From positions 6,944,001 to 7,008,000 of the forward strand of contig NZ_JAGINU010000001.1 of the NCBI RefSeq assembly GCF_017876315.1: DNA of 64,000 nt, given 5' to 3'. Below the pieces are notes generated by a model. That model saw nothing but the letters and a program-made list of their open reading frames with translations, made no database searches and was not told where the DNA came from. Made by a program: the position numbers and the translations under genes. Source of the DNA: Pseudonocardia parietis. Lineage in GTDB: Bacteria > Actinomycetota > Actinomycetes > Mycobacteriales > Pseudonocardiaceae. Of the stretch, positions 34,519-42,779 are shown piece by piece (the stretch's first letter is position 1; every line of letters begins with the position of its first letter).

Positions 34519-34617
34519 GTGCGCGGAGGTGCGCAGAGCAAAGGGGCCGTGGTGCGCCGGGGTATGCAGAGCAAAGGGGCGGTGGTGCGCGGAGGTGCGC
34601 AGAGCAAAGGAGGCCCG
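34519..34617. repeat. Three tandem 33-bp repeats (GCAGAGCAAAG family)
   Basis: Copies begin at 34519, 34552 and 34585. Each has GTGCG, a GGTG-like element and GCAGAGCAAAGG. They fill the gap between the D-aminoacylase stop and the permease start. The same core occurs at 6651-6677 and 7347-7373. Confidence 0.85.
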
Positions 34618-34618
34618 G

Positions 34619-36229
34619 TCATGCCGTGCTCCCGTCGGCACGGCGGCGCAGCGCGCGCCCGGCGAGTGCCGGCGTCCGCTCGCCGGAGTCGATCGCGAGG
34701 ACACCGTTGACCAGCACGTACGGGATGCCGGCCGGTTGCTGCGCCGGCTCGGCGAAGGTCGCGGTGTCGGTGACCGTGTCCGGGTCGAACACCACGAGAT
34801 CGGCGGCCAGCCCCTCCCGGACGAGCCCGCGGTCGGTGAGCCGCAGCCGGGCGGCGGCCCGGCCGGTCAGGTGCGCGACGCACTCCTCCAGCGGGAACAG
34901 GCCCAGCTCGCGGCAGTAGTGCCCGAGATAGCGCGGGAACGTTCCCCAGGCCCGCGGGTGCGGTTTCGCCCCGACCAGCAGACCGTCGCTGCCCGCCGTG
35001 TGGCGGGGATGCCGCATGATCGCGCGCACGTTCTCCTCGTGCCCGACGTGCTGCAGGATCCCGGTACCGAGGTCGTCGGCGAGCAGGATCTCGACGAGCG
35101 CGTCGAACGGGTCGCCGCTCCCGGCGATCTCGGCGATGGTGCGGCCGACGTGCCCCGCCAGATCGGGGTTCGTGACACCGCTGATCTCGATGGTGTCCCA
35201 CTCCGCGACGACGCCGTGGCAGCCGTCCGAGCCGCGGACCTCCAGGTCGTGCCGGATCCGGGCGAGCGCCGCCGGGTCGCGCAGCCGTGCGCACGTCGCC
35301 TCGTGCCCGCCGGACTGCGACCAGCTCGGCAGGATCGCCGACAGCGTCGTCGCGCCGGGGAGGTACGGGTAGGTGTCGAGGGTGACGTCGGTGCCGCGCT
35401 CGATCGCGGCGTCCAGCATCGCGATCAGCTCACCGGCCCGGCCCCGGTTCGGGCCGAAGTTCAGCGTCGCGTGCGCGAGGTGCAGCGCGCACCCGGCCGA
35501 GTCCGCGACACCGATCATCTCGGCGTAGGCCTCCAGCGCGCCGGCGCCGTAGCTGCGGTGGTGCGGGGCGAAGAATCCGCCCAGCTCCCCCACCGTCCGG
35601 CACAGCTCGACGAGCTCGGAGCCCTCGGCGTACATCCCGGGGGTGTAGGTGAGCCCGGCCGAGAGCCCGACCGCGCCCTCGGCCATCCCGGTCCGGACCA
35701 GCTCCTGCATCCGCACGATCTCGTCGGCGGTCGCGGGCCGGTCGTCCCAGCCGCAGACCAGCGCGCGCACCGTCCCGTGCGGGACCAGGTAGGCGGCGTT
35801 GCCCGCGACGCCCTCGTCGAGACGGTCCAGGTACCCGGCGACGCTGCGCCAGGTGAACAGCTCCGCGCCCGGGTCGCCGTTCCAGCCGGCGATCTTGCGC
35901 CGGAGCACGGCGAGGACGTCGTCGTCGACCGGGGCGTAGGAGAGCCCGTCCTGGCCGAGCACCTCGGTCGTCACGCCCTGCGAGACCTTCGCCAGGTGCG
36001 CGGGCTCGGTGAGCAACCGCAGGTCGGAGTGGGCGTGCATGTCGACGAACCCGGGGGCGACGACCATCCCGGTCACGTCGACGATCCGGTCCGGCCGGGG
36101 CCCCGCACCGTCACCGACCGCACCGTCACCGATCGCGGCGATCCGGTCGCCCTCGACGAGGACGTCGGCGGCGTACCGCGGCTCCCCGGTCCCGTCGACG
36201 ACGGTCCCGCCGCGCAGCAGCGTGCGCAT
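34619..36229 (-). CDS. N-acyl-D-amino-acid deacylase (D-aminoacylase)
   Basis: The 536-residue amidohydrolase has the N-terminal L-L-R-G-G-T-V-V-D-G-T-G, the metal-binding V-D-M-H-A-H-S-D near residue 65, V-T-L-D-T-Y-P-Y-L-P-G and A-P-H-H-R-S-Y-G in the barrel, and the C-terminal G-L-A-A-D-L-V-V-F-D-P-D-T-V. It removes acyl groups from N-acyl-D-amino acids. ATG 36229 overlaps the stop of the upstream deaminase gene by one base (TGATG), so they are coupled. A longer open frame upstream is a shadow of the deaminase gene. Confidence 0.92.
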   Translation of the reverse strand: MRTLLRGGTVVDGTGEPRYAADVLVEGDRIAAIGDGAVGDGAGPRPDRIVDVTGMVVAPGFVDMHAHSDLRLLTEPAHLAKVSQGVTTEVLGQDGLSYAPVDDDVLAVLRRKIAGWNGDPGAELFTWRSVAGYLDRLDEGVAGNAAYLVPHGTVRALVCGWDDRPATADEIVRMQELVRTGMAEGAVGLSAGLTYTPGMYAEGSELVELCRTVGELGGFFAPHHRSYGAGALEAYAEMIGVADSAGCALHLAHATLNFGPNRGRAGELIAMLDAAIERGTDVTLDTYPYLPGATTLSAILPSWSQSGGHEATCARLRDPAALARIRHDLEVRGSDGCHGVVAEWDTIEISGVTNPDLAGHVGRTIAEIAGSGDPFDALVEILLADDLGTGILQHVGHEENVRAIMRHPRHTAGSDGLLVGAKPHPRAWGTFPRYLGHYCRELGLFPLEECVAHLTGRAAARLRLTDRGLVREGLAADLVVFDPDTVTDTATFAEPAQQPAGIPYVLVNGVLAIDSGERTPALAGRALRRRADGSTA

Positions 36230-37500
36230 CAGAAGAACGTCCGCACCAGGTCGGCGACCTGCGGGTCGTCGACGGCGGGGTCTGCGGAGAGCAGCGGGAT
36301 CCAGCGCCACTTGTCGAACGCGGTGCACGGGTGCGACAACCCGAGCCGCACCACCTGGCCGACCGCGACCGGGTCGTCGGTGCGGAGGAAGGCGTGCTGG
36401 TCGTTGACCGCCGTGACCGTCCCGGCCAGCGGGCGGGACGGGCGGCCGAGGTCGTCGGCGAGCAGCTGCGGCTCGGGCAGTCCCTCGTCGAAGGGCACGT
36501 CCCGCTTGCCGGCGTCGAGCAACGCCAGGCCCGGCTCCGGGGTCGACACCACCCGGGCCCAGACGTGCATCGCGGACCGGAACGGTTCCCCCTCGGCGCG
36601 GGCCAGCGGGGAGATGCCGCGGTAGAAGCCGTCGTCGTGCACCAGGTAGGCGCCCGAGCGCAGCACCACCCGGGTGCGGTCGTCGGCGAGCCCGGCCAGC
36701 GCCGCCACGACCTGGTCGAAGTACGCGCTGCCGCCGGCGGTGACGACGACCTCGGCGGTCTCGTAGGCGGGCAGCAGCCGCCGGTGCAGCTCGGCCAGGT
36801 CGTCGAGGTAGGCACGCACGGTGGCCAGTGACTCCGGCGACGGATCGTGTGCCAGGGCGCCCTCGTAGCCGCCGACGCCACCCAGGCGTAGCACCGGACT
36901 CGCGGCGACCGCCGCGGCGACCCGCTCGGCCTCGGCGACCGAGCGTGCCCCGGTCCGCCCGCCCGGCGCCCCGAGCTCGACGGCGACGGTCAGCGGCCGC
37001 TCCGGACGCCCGGCCCCGGCCTCCATCGCCGCCACGGTGTCGACCGAGTCGGCCCAGCTGACGATCTCGAGCGCGGGGTCGGCGTCCCGGGCGGCGGCCA
37101 GCGCACGCAGCGCGCTCGGGTCGACCAGCGAGTTCGCCAGCATGATCCACCGGACGCCGAACTCGATCGCGACCGCGGCCTGCCACGGCGTCGCGAGGGT
37201 GATGCCGCGCGAGCCGGTCCGCAGCTGCAGGTCCCACAGCGCCGGCGCCATCGTCGTCTTGCCGTGCGGGGCCAGCTCGACGCCGTGCTCGGCGCACCAG
37301 CGGTCCATCCGGGCGGCGTTGGCGTGCAGCGCACCGTGGTCGAGCGTCAGCACCGGCGTGGCCAGCGCGGACAGCCGGGGTGAGGTCGCCAGCCACTCGG
37401 CGACCGTGCCGGCGAGCGGCGGGACGGACTTCGCGAACGGACCGGGCCGTTCCACACCGAGCGATCCGAGCCGGAGACCGGCATCCGTCGAGCTCGTCAT
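36229..37500 (-). CDS. D-serine/D-threonine-type deaminase or aldolase (fold-type III PLP enzyme)
   Basis: The 423-residue protein joins an alanine-racemase-like barrel to the D-serine dehydratase-like domain. The PLP Lys is Lys81 in L-A-P-H-G-K-T-T-M-A-P. G-G-S-A-Y-F-D-Q and G-L-A-L-L-D-A-G-K-R-D cover the phosphate and metal regions. The C-terminal L-S-H-P-C-T-A-F-D-K-W has the H-x-C pair that binds zinc in eukaryotic-type D-serine dehydratase. It should act on a D-amino acid released by the deacylase next door. RidA in the divergent operon could clear its enamine product. Confidence 0.88.
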   Translation of the reverse strand: MTSSTDAGLRLGSLGVERPGPFAKSVPPLAGTVAEWLATSPRLSALATPVLTLDHGALHANAARMDRWCAEHGVELAPHGKTTMAPALWDLQLRTGSRGITLATPWQAAVAIEFGVRWIMLANSLVDPSALRALAAARDADPALEIVSWADSVDTVAAMEAGAGRPERPLTVAVELGAPGGRTGARSVAEAERVAAAVAASPVLRLGGVGGYEGALAHDPSPESLATVRAYLDDLAELHRRLLPAYETAEVVVTAGGSAYFDQVVAALAGLADDRTRVVLRSGAYLVHDDGFYRGISPLARAEGEPFRSAMHVWARVVSTPEPGLALLDAGKRDVPFDEGLPEPQLLADDLGRPSRPLAGTVTAVNDQHAFLRTDDPVAVGQVVRLGLSHPCTAFDKWRWIPLLSADPAVDDPQVADLVRTFF

Positions 37501-37526
37501 CGGACCCCCACTCTGAGCTGCGACGT

Positions 37527-37560
37527 TGCGTATTTTGCAGCTCTAGTTGCGTATTTAGCA
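37527..37560. promoter_or_regulatory. Tandem operator between the divergent operons
   Basis: TGCGTATTTTGCA (37527-37539) and TGCGTATTTAGCA (37548-37560) are 21 bp apart, two helical turns. Each is TGC-N7-GCA. They sit midway between the deaminase start (37500) and the kinase start (37618), in an otherwise GC-rich region. The IclR regulator encoded nearby is the likely ligand. Confidence 0.65.
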
Positions 37561-37617
37561 TCGCCGTTCTAGCATCGGCCCGACGCCAGAGTCAACGGCA
37601 GTGGAGGGGTTCGAGGA

Positions 37618-38625
37618 GTGGAAACCGCAGGTCGGCAGATCGCGGCGGGCGGCGTGGTGTGCTTCGGCGAGGCCCTCGCGCTGGTGTCCGATCTCGACGC
37701 GGTCGACGATCCCGCCGCCCCGGCGAGCGCCGCGGGTGCCGAGGTGAACGTGGCACTCGATCTCGCCGCGGCCGGGGTACCCGTCGCCTGGATCGGCCGG
37801 GTCGGCGACGACCCGCACGGCGCGCTGGTCGCCCGCACCCTCGCCGGCGCGGGTGTGGACACCACGGGGATCGAGACCGACCCCGCTCGCCCGACCGGCC
37901 GCTACGCGAAGGCCGCGGTGCCGGGCCCGGACGGCCCGCGCACCGGCATGCACTACCGCCGGACCGGTTCGGCCGCCTCGGCGACCGGGCCGGACCTCCT
38001 CGGGCGGCCCCGGGCCCGGGAGCTGCTCACGGAGGCCGGCTGGGTCCACGTCGGGGGGATCACGGCGGCCGTCTCACCGTCCTGCGCCGCGACACTGGCC
38101 GCGCTGCTCGCCCGTCCGCGGACCTACCGGGTGTCGTTCGACGTCAACTGGCGCGAGCAGATGTGGCCGGACGGCGACCCGGCGGCCGTCGTCGCCCTCG
38201 CCGGGCTCGCCGATGTCGTCCTGGTCGGCGCCGACGAGGCCGTCCGGGTGTTCGGCACCGGTGACCCGGCCGGGATCCGCGCGCTGCTCCCGGGCCCGGA
38301 GCTGATCGTGGTCAAGGACGGCGCCGACCGCGCGGTGGCCGTGCACACCGACGGCACCGCGACCTCCCGCTCCGCGCTCGCGGTCGACGTCGTCGAGCCG
38401 GTCGGGGCGGGCGACGCCTTCGCCGCCGGCCTGCTGACCGGACTGGTGCGCGGTGACGATGTCGCCCGCTGCCTGCGGCGCGGCCACCTCGGCGCCGCCG
38501 CGGTGCTCGTCGTGCCCGGGGACTCGGCCCCGCCGCTGCCCGACCACCTGCTCGACCTCGACGCCGGCGCGTGGGCCGCCCTGCGCGTCGGCCCGGGCGG
38601 ACTCGTGAAGGGTGTGGCGGTGTGA
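37618..38625 (+). CDS. PfkB-family sugar kinase (2-keto-3-deoxygluconate kinase-like)
   Basis: The 335-residue kinase shows both PfkB signatures: an N-terminal G-A-E-V-N-V-A-L-D-L-A-A-A-G-V with W-I-G-R-V-G-D-D-P-H-G, and the C-terminal catalytic stretch V-E-P-V-G-A-G-D-A-F-A-A-G-L-L with the base Asp. D-V-N-W-R-E-Q-M-W is usual in 2-keto-3-deoxygluconate kinases. The substrate is not certain. GTG 37618 is preceded by GGAGGGG. Its stop overlaps the IclR start. Confidence 0.88.
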   Translation: METAGRQIAAGGVVCFGEALALVSDLDAVDDPAAPASAAGAEVNVALDLAAAGVPVAWIGRVGDDPHGALVARTLAGAGVDTTGIETDPARPTGRYAKAAVPGPDGPRTGMHYRRTGSAASATGPDLLGRPRARELLTEAGWVHVGGITAAVSPSCAATLAALLARPRTYRVSFDVNWREQMWPDGDPAAVVALAGLADVVLVGADEAVRVFGTGDPAGIRALLPGPELIVVKDGADRAVAVHTDGTATSRSALAVDVVEPVGAGDAFAAGLLTGLVRGDDVARCLRRGHLGAAAVLVVPGDSAPPLPDHLLDLDAGAWAALRVGPGGLVKGVAV

Positions 38626-39365
38626 GCGGCAGTCTGGGCAAGGCGTTGCGGATCCTGGCCGTGCTCGGGGAGGGCCCGGCGTCGCTGGACGAGCTCGCGA
38701 CCCGGATCGAGGCGCACAAGACGACCGTGCTGCGGCTGCTGCGCACACTCGCCGACGAGCACTTCGTGCACCGCGACGGCCAGCACCGCTACCACCTGGG
38801 ATCGCGGCTGTTCGAGCTGTCCTCACGCGGCCTCGACCAGCGCGAGGTCCGGTCGATCGCCGCGCCGCACCTGCTCGCGTTCAACCGGGCGCACGGCCAC
38901 ACCACGCACCTGTCCGAGCTGGTCGGCAGCGAGATCGTCTACATCGACAAGCTCGAGTCGCACGACCACGTCCGGATGGCGTCCCGGATCGGGCTGCGCG
39001 GCCCGGTGCACTCGACGGCGGCCGGGAAGGTCCTGCTGGCCGACCTGTCCCCGGCCGCGGCCGGGCAGGTGCTCGACGGGACGGACTTCGTCGCCCGCAC
39101 CCCGAACACGATCACCGACCGCGGCGCCTACCTGACCGAGCTCGCCCTCGTGCGCGAGCAGGGCTGGGCGCAGGACCGTGAGGAGAACGAGCCCTCGATC
39201 AACTGCATCGGGGCGCCGATCCGCGGGCCTGCCGGGACCGTGGCTGCCGTGTCGGTGTCCGTGCCGAGCATCGTCACCACCTACGACCAGCTGATCGAGC
39301 TGGTTCCGTCACTGCTGGCCGTGGCCGGGGCGATCTCCCGGGACCACGGCTGGCGACCCACCTGA
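38622..39365 (+). CDS. IclR-family transcriptional regulator
   Basis: The 247-residue protein has an N-terminal winged helix (residues 3-62: L-G-K-A-L-R-I-L-A-V-L, E-L-A-T-R-I-E-A-H-K-T-T-V-L-R-L-L-R-T-L). An IclR effector domain follows, with H-S-T-A-A-G-K-V-L-L-A near 128 and I-G-A-P-I-R-G-P-A-G-T-V-A-A-V-S-V-S near 200. GTG 38622 overlaps the kinase stop. It probably controls both its own operon and the divergent deaminase operon through the TGC-N7-GCA sites; the effector is unknown, perhaps the keto acid. Confidence 0.93.
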   Translation: MSGSLGKALRILAVLGEGPASLDELATRIEAHKTTVLRLLRTLADEHFVHRDGQHRYHLGSRLFELSSRGLDQREVRSIAAPHLLAFNRAHGHTTHLSELVGSEIVYIDKLESHDHVRMASRIGLRGPVHSTAAGKVLLADLSPAAAGQVLDGTDFVARTPNTITDRGAYLTELALVREQGWAQDREENEPSINCIGAPIRGPAGTVAAVSVSVPSIVTTYDQLIELVPSLLAVAGAISRDHGWRPT

Positions 39366-39378
39366 GAGGACGACCGAG

Positions 39379-39783
39379 ATGAGCACCACCGTCGTGTCGA
39401 CGCCGGACGCACCGGCCCCGGCGCACACCTTCAGCCAGGGGATCCGCAAGGGCGGGCTGCTGCAGGTCTCCGGCCAGGGGCCGATGGACCCGGCGACCGC
39501 CACCTACATCGCACCGGGCGACGTGAAGGTCCAGACGCTGCGGACGCTGGAGAACGTCCGGGCGATCCTGGAGGCCGGCGGGGCGTCGGTCGCCGACGTG
39601 CTGATGTTCCGCGTCTACCTGACCGAGCGGGCGCACTTCGCGGCGATGAACGAGGCCTACGGCGAGTTCGTGTCCCGGCACGTGCCGAGCGGCGAGCTGC
39701 CCGCCCGCACCACGGTGATCGCGGGCCTGCCCCGCGAGGAGATGCTGGTGGAGATCGACGCCCTGGCCGCCCCGGCCTCCTGA
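39379..39783 (+). CDS. RidA-family enamine/imine deaminase
   Basis: The 134-residue protein is a YjgF/YER057c/UK114 member: F-S-Q-G-I-R-K-G-G-L-L-Q-V-S-G-Q-G-P-M-D, then V-K-V-Q-T-L-R-T-L-E-N-V-R-A-I-L, Y-L-T-E-R-A-H-F and P-A-R-T-T-V-I-A-G-L-P. The Arg in P-A-R-T contacts the substrate carboxylate in RidA. It hydrolyses enamine intermediates released by PLP deaminases, which suits the D-amino-acid deaminase in the divergent operon. It starts 13 nt after the IclR gene and ends flush with the convergent DUF2277 gene. Confidence 0.92.
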   Translation: MSTTVVSTPDAPAPAHTFSQGIRKGGLLQVSGQGPMDPATATYIAPGDVKVQTLRTLENVRAILEAGGASVADVLMFRVYLTERAHFAAMNEAYGEFVSRHVPSGELPARTTVIAGLPREEMLVEIDALAAPAS

Positions 39784-40053
39784 TCAGCGGGCGTAGCGCA
39801 GCTCGGCGCGCGCCCGGGCCTTGGCGGCCTCCGCGTCGCGGTCCTTGGGCGGTGCGGTCGTCGTGAGCCCGGCTAGAAGCTCCCGGGTGGCCTCGGCGAC
39901 GGCGGCGACGGCACGGTCGAAGGCCTCGGCGTTGGCCTGCGACGGCTTCGACGAACCGGCGATCTTGCGGACGTACTGCAGCGCCGCCGCGTCCACCTCG
40001 TCGGCCGTGGCAGGCGGCTCGAAGTTGTGCAGCGTCCGGATGTTGCGGCACAT
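39784..40053 (-). CDS. DUF2277-family small protein
   Basis: The 89-residue protein begins M-C-R-N-I-R-T-L-H-N-F-E-P-P-A-T, the strongly conserved start of DUF2277. It continues with A-A-L-Q-Y-V-R-K-I-A-G-S-S-K-P-S, A-F-D-R-A-V-A-A-V-A and L-L-A-G-L-T-T-T-A-P-P. Function is unknown; the invariant Cys2 and the compact helical pattern are notable. ATG 40053 is clear and GAGGGGGAGCC precedes it. It lies downstream of the sugar cassette on the same strand, 75 nt from it, so it may or may not share the transcript. Confidence 0.88.
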   Translation of the reverse strand: MCRNIRTLHNFEPPATADEVDAAALQYVRKIAGSSKPSQANAEAFDRAVAAVAEATRELLAGLTTTAPPKDRDAEAAKARARAELRYAR

Positions 40054-40128
40054 GGCTCCCCCTCGTGGAACGGCAGACGGCCCGCCCCGCGACCGTAGCG
40101 CGGGACGGGCCGGCCGTCAGGGGTCTCG

Positions 40129-41154
40129 TCAGCGGATGACGTGCATCGACTCGTCCAGCTCCCCGGCCGCCTGCCGCGCGTTGAGCACGGCGAGGCGGGT
40201 GAAGGAGTTGTCGAACGAGTCCTGGGTCAGGCCACGGGCCTTGTACTCGGTGGCGAGCTGCTCCGCGCCGGCCGGGATGGTCCAGCCCGCCTCGAAGCCG
40301 AGCTCCTTGCGTGCGCGGGAGAAGTCGACCCGGTACGAGCGCGGGTCGCTGCCGGCCTCACCGGTGATGTTCAGCGTCGAGCCGGGGACGGCCTCGATGA
40401 CAGCCTTCGCGATCTCGGCGACGGTCCGGTTGTTCTGCTCGGTGCCGACGTTGTAGGCGCGGGCCCGGACGACGTCCGCCGGGGCACCCAGCGCGGCGAC
40501 GACCGCACCGGCGATGTCCTCGGCGTGCGCGAGCGGGCGCCACGGGGTGCCGTCGGAGAGCACGGTGACCTCGTTGGTGAGGATCGCGCGGCCGACCAGG
40601 TTGTTCAGCACGATGTCGGCGCGCAGCCGCGGCGAGAAGCCGAAGGCGGTCGCGTTGCGCATCGAGACCGGCACGAAGTGCTCGTCGGCCAGGTCTGCGA
40701 GATCACCCTCCACGCGGACCTTGGAGATCGCGTACGGGGTGACCGGCTTCAGCGGGGCGTCCTCGTCGACCAGGTCGTCGCCGGACTGGGCACCGTAGAC
40801 CGAGCAGGTCGACGCGTAGACGAACCGGCCGACGCCGGCCTCCTTCGACAGCCGGGCCAGGCGCGTCGAGGCGTGGTGGTTGATGTCGTAGGTGATCTCC
40901 GGGGCGAGCGCACCCAGCGGGTCGTTCGACAGCGCGGCCATGTGCACGACGGCGTCGAAGCCGGCCAGCTGGTCGACGGTGACGTCGCGGACGTCGGTCG
41001 TCAGGCCTGCGACGTCCGGGGTGTCGAGCTGTCCCAGCACGCACTGGGCGAACAGTCCGGAGTCGAGGCCGGTGACCTCGTGGCCCGCGGCGGCGAGGAT
41101 CGGTGCCATCACCGTTCCCAGGTAGCCCTGATGTCCGGTGAGCAGTACCCGCAT
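40129..41154 (-). CDS. NAD-dependent sugar-nucleotide epimerase/dehydratase
   Basis: The 341-residue short-chain enzyme has the Rossmann motif T-G-H-Q-G-Y-L-G-T at residues 6-14. The catalytic Ser/Thr lies in Y-A-S-T-C-S-V-Y-G near 120 and the catalytic Tyr-Lys pair in T-P-Y-A-I-S-K near 147. R-N-A-T-A-F-G-F-S-P-R follows. These are typical of extended-SDR epimerases on nucleotide sugars. ATG 41154 has GAAGGGACC upstream; the open frame beyond it is a shadow. It is the last of four co-directional genes (42780-44015, 41939-42778, 41187-41870, this one). Confidence 0.9.
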   Translation of the reverse strand: MRVLLTGHQGYLGTVMAPILAAAGHEVTGLDSGLFAQCVLGQLDTPDVAGLTTDVRDVTVDQLAGFDAVVHMAALSNDPLGALAPEITYDINHHASTRLARLSKEAGVGRFVYASTCSVYGAQSGDDLVDEDAPLKPVTPYAISKVRVEGDLADLADEHFVPVSMRNATAFGFSPRLRADIVLNNLVGRAILTNEVTVLSDGTPWRPLAHAEDIAGAVVAALGAPADVVRARAYNVGTEQNNRTVAEIAKAVIEAVPGSTLNITGEAGSDPRSYRVDFSRARKELGFEAGWTIPAGAEQLATEYKARGLTQDSFDNSFTRLAVLNARQAAGELDESMHVIR

Positions 41155-41186
41155 GGTGGTCCCTTCGAGTGTGGGCGTGGTGGAGG

Positions 41187-41870
41187 TCAGGCGGTGTCGA
41201 AGCCTGCCGGCTCGGAACCGGCGATCGGCGCGACGGAGAGGGTCAGCTTCTGGACGTGGAACGCCTCGGCGTAGCGCGCGTGGCACTGCACGCCGCGCAC
41301 CCGGGCGATGCCGCGGAAGGTCTCGTCGTCGAACCAGGTGCGGTCACGTTGCGAACCGTAGTGCTCGTTCAGTTTCGCGATCTTCTCGCGCAGCACCGGC
41401 TCTGCGAGCGGCAGGTACACCGTCGGCTGTGCGAGGTCGCCCTCCCACTTGAGGATCTCGTACCCGAGGGTCAGGTGGTCGCGGTACGCCGTCGGGATCA
41501 TCTGCGCCAGCGTGCGGTGGTCCTGGTGTGCGTCGTGCGGCGACGGGCCGATGACGAGGTCGGGCTCACCCCGGGCGCGCAGGTCCTCCAGCGCCGTCTT
41601 GGCCCGCTCCCAGTGCTGCGGCACCCGGCCGTCGGGCAGATCCAGGACGACGACCTCGAGGTGCGCGCCGGGGCAGAACGCGGTGAGCGCGGCCCGCTCC
41701 TCCTCCTCGCGCAGCGAACCGGCCCCGGTCAGCACGAGCGCGGTCACGTGCACCCCGGGGTAGGCACGGCAGAGCTCCAGCAGAGCGCCACCCGCCCCGA
41801 TCGCGATGTCGTCGCAGTGCGCGCCGAGCAGCAGGATGCGGTCCAGCCGCTCGGGCAGCAGGTTCAGCAC
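41187..41870 (-). CDS. PIG-L-family N-deacetylase
   Basis: The 227-residue zinc enzyme shows the LmbE/PIG-L motif as L-L-G-A-H-C-D-D-I-A-I-G-A-G-G (A-H-x-D-D, with Cys in place of the usual Pro) and P-H-D-A-H-Q-D-H-R near residue 112, giving the His/Asp zinc ligands. Family members deacetylate N-acetylglucosamine-containing sugars (MshB, PIG-L). Here it lies between a cytidylyltransferase and an epimerase, so an N-acetylated sugar intermediate is a fair guess. GTG 41870 follows GGGGGGACCGGAG. Confidence 0.9.
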   Translation of the reverse strand: MLNLLPERLDRILLLGAHCDDIAIGAGGALLELCRAYPGVHVTALVLTGAGSLREEEERAALTAFCPGAHLEVVVLDLPDGRVPQHWERAKTALEDLRARGEPDLVIGPSPHDAHQDHRTLAQMIPTAYRDHLTLGYEILKWEGDLAQPTVYLPLAEPVLREKIAKLNEHYGSQRDRTWFDDETFRGIARVRGVQCHARYAEAFHVQKLTLSVAPIAGSEPAGFDTA

Positions 41871-41938
41871 GGTCTCCGGTCCCCCCAGTACGCCACGGGT
41901 CCAGCACTCAGTGTCGATGTTCGCTGCGCAAGCCTCGC

Positions 41939-42778
41939 TCAGTCGCGCTGGTGGCTGCTGCGGTGCAGCTCGGCGATCGCGGCCTGCAGCGGGTCACGGT
42001 CGGTGTCGCGGGACTCCCACAGCATCCACGGCCGGGCGCCGCTCTGGAAGGCGGCCTCGAGGGCGTTGCGTTCCTTGACGGTGTCGGCCGGCTGCCAGAA
42101 CCCACGGTACCGGTAGGCCGACATCCGGCCCTTGCTCGCGAGCGGGGCGCAGACGTCGCCGACCAGGTCGCAGTCCTTCTCGATGTAGTCGAAGACCTCG
42201 GGCCGGAACATCAGGTAGCCGCCGTTCTCCCACAGCGGCATCTCCTGCAGCGTGGTGATCGAGTCGAGCCGCCCGTCCTCGGTCACGTCCACGCAGTGGA
42301 ACGCCGACTGCGGCGGCACGGCCATCAGCTGTCCGACGGCGTCGGTGGCCGCGAACTGCTCGACCATGCGGTCCAGCGGGGCGTCGGTGAGGACGTCGGC
42401 GTAGTTCGCGTGGAACATCTCCTCGTCGGCCACGAGGGCCTTCACCCGGCGCAGCCGCTCGCCGATCGGCGACCCGAGCCCGGTGTGGACGAACGTGATG
42501 TTCCAGTCCTTGATGTCGCTGCCCATCAGCTCGACCTCGCCCTGGTGCAGGACGAAGTCGTTGGACTGGGTCTCGTCGTAGTTCAGGAAGTAGTCCTTGA
42601 TGTGGTGCGCGCCGTAGCCCAGGCACAGGACGAAGTCCTTGTGTCCGAAGTGGGCGTAGTACCGCATCACGTGCCAGATCAGCGGGCGCGGACCCACCGG
42701 GTGCATCGGTTTGGGCAGGTCGGAGGCGCCGTCGCGCATCCGCATGCCGTAGCCACCGCAGAACAGGACGACCTTCAC
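41939..42778 (-). CDS. Glucose-1-phosphate cytidylyltransferase-like nucleotidyltransferase
   Basis: The 279-residue protein begins K-V-V-L-F-C-G-G-Y-G-M-R-M-R and has D-L-P-K-P-M-H-P-V-G-P-R-P-L-I-W-H-V-M-R-Y-Y. This is the signature of RfbF-type enzymes that make CDP-glucose from glucose 1-phosphate and CTP. F-V-H-T-G-L-G-S-P-I-G-E-R-L-R-R and G-F-W-Q-P-A-D-T-V-K-E-R-N-A-L-E also match. CDP-glucose normally feeds 3,6-dideoxysugars, but no 4,6-dehydratase (RfbG) is here. GTG 42778 lies 1 nt after the upstream methyltransferase stop. Confidence 0.9.
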   Translation of the reverse strand: MKVVLFCGGYGMRMRDGASDLPKPMHPVGPRPLIWHVMRYYAHFGHKDFVLCLGYGAHHIKDYFLNYDETQSNDFVLHQGEVELMGSDIKDWNITFVHTGLGSPIGERLRRVKALVADEEMFHANYADVLTDAPLDRMVEQFAATDAVGQLMAVPPQSAFHCVDVTEDGRLDSITTLQEMPLWENGGYLMFRPEVFDYIEKDCDLVGDVCAPLASKGRMSAYRYRGFWQPADTVKERNALEAAFQSGARPWMLWESRDTDRDPLQAAIAELHRSSHQRD

Positions 42779-42779
42779 G

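Noticed and set aside
34619..37561. A single 980-codon frame covering two genes
   Set aside because: Only its last 536 codons (D-aminoacylase) are real; the first part overlaps the PLP deaminase in another frame and lacks any domain.
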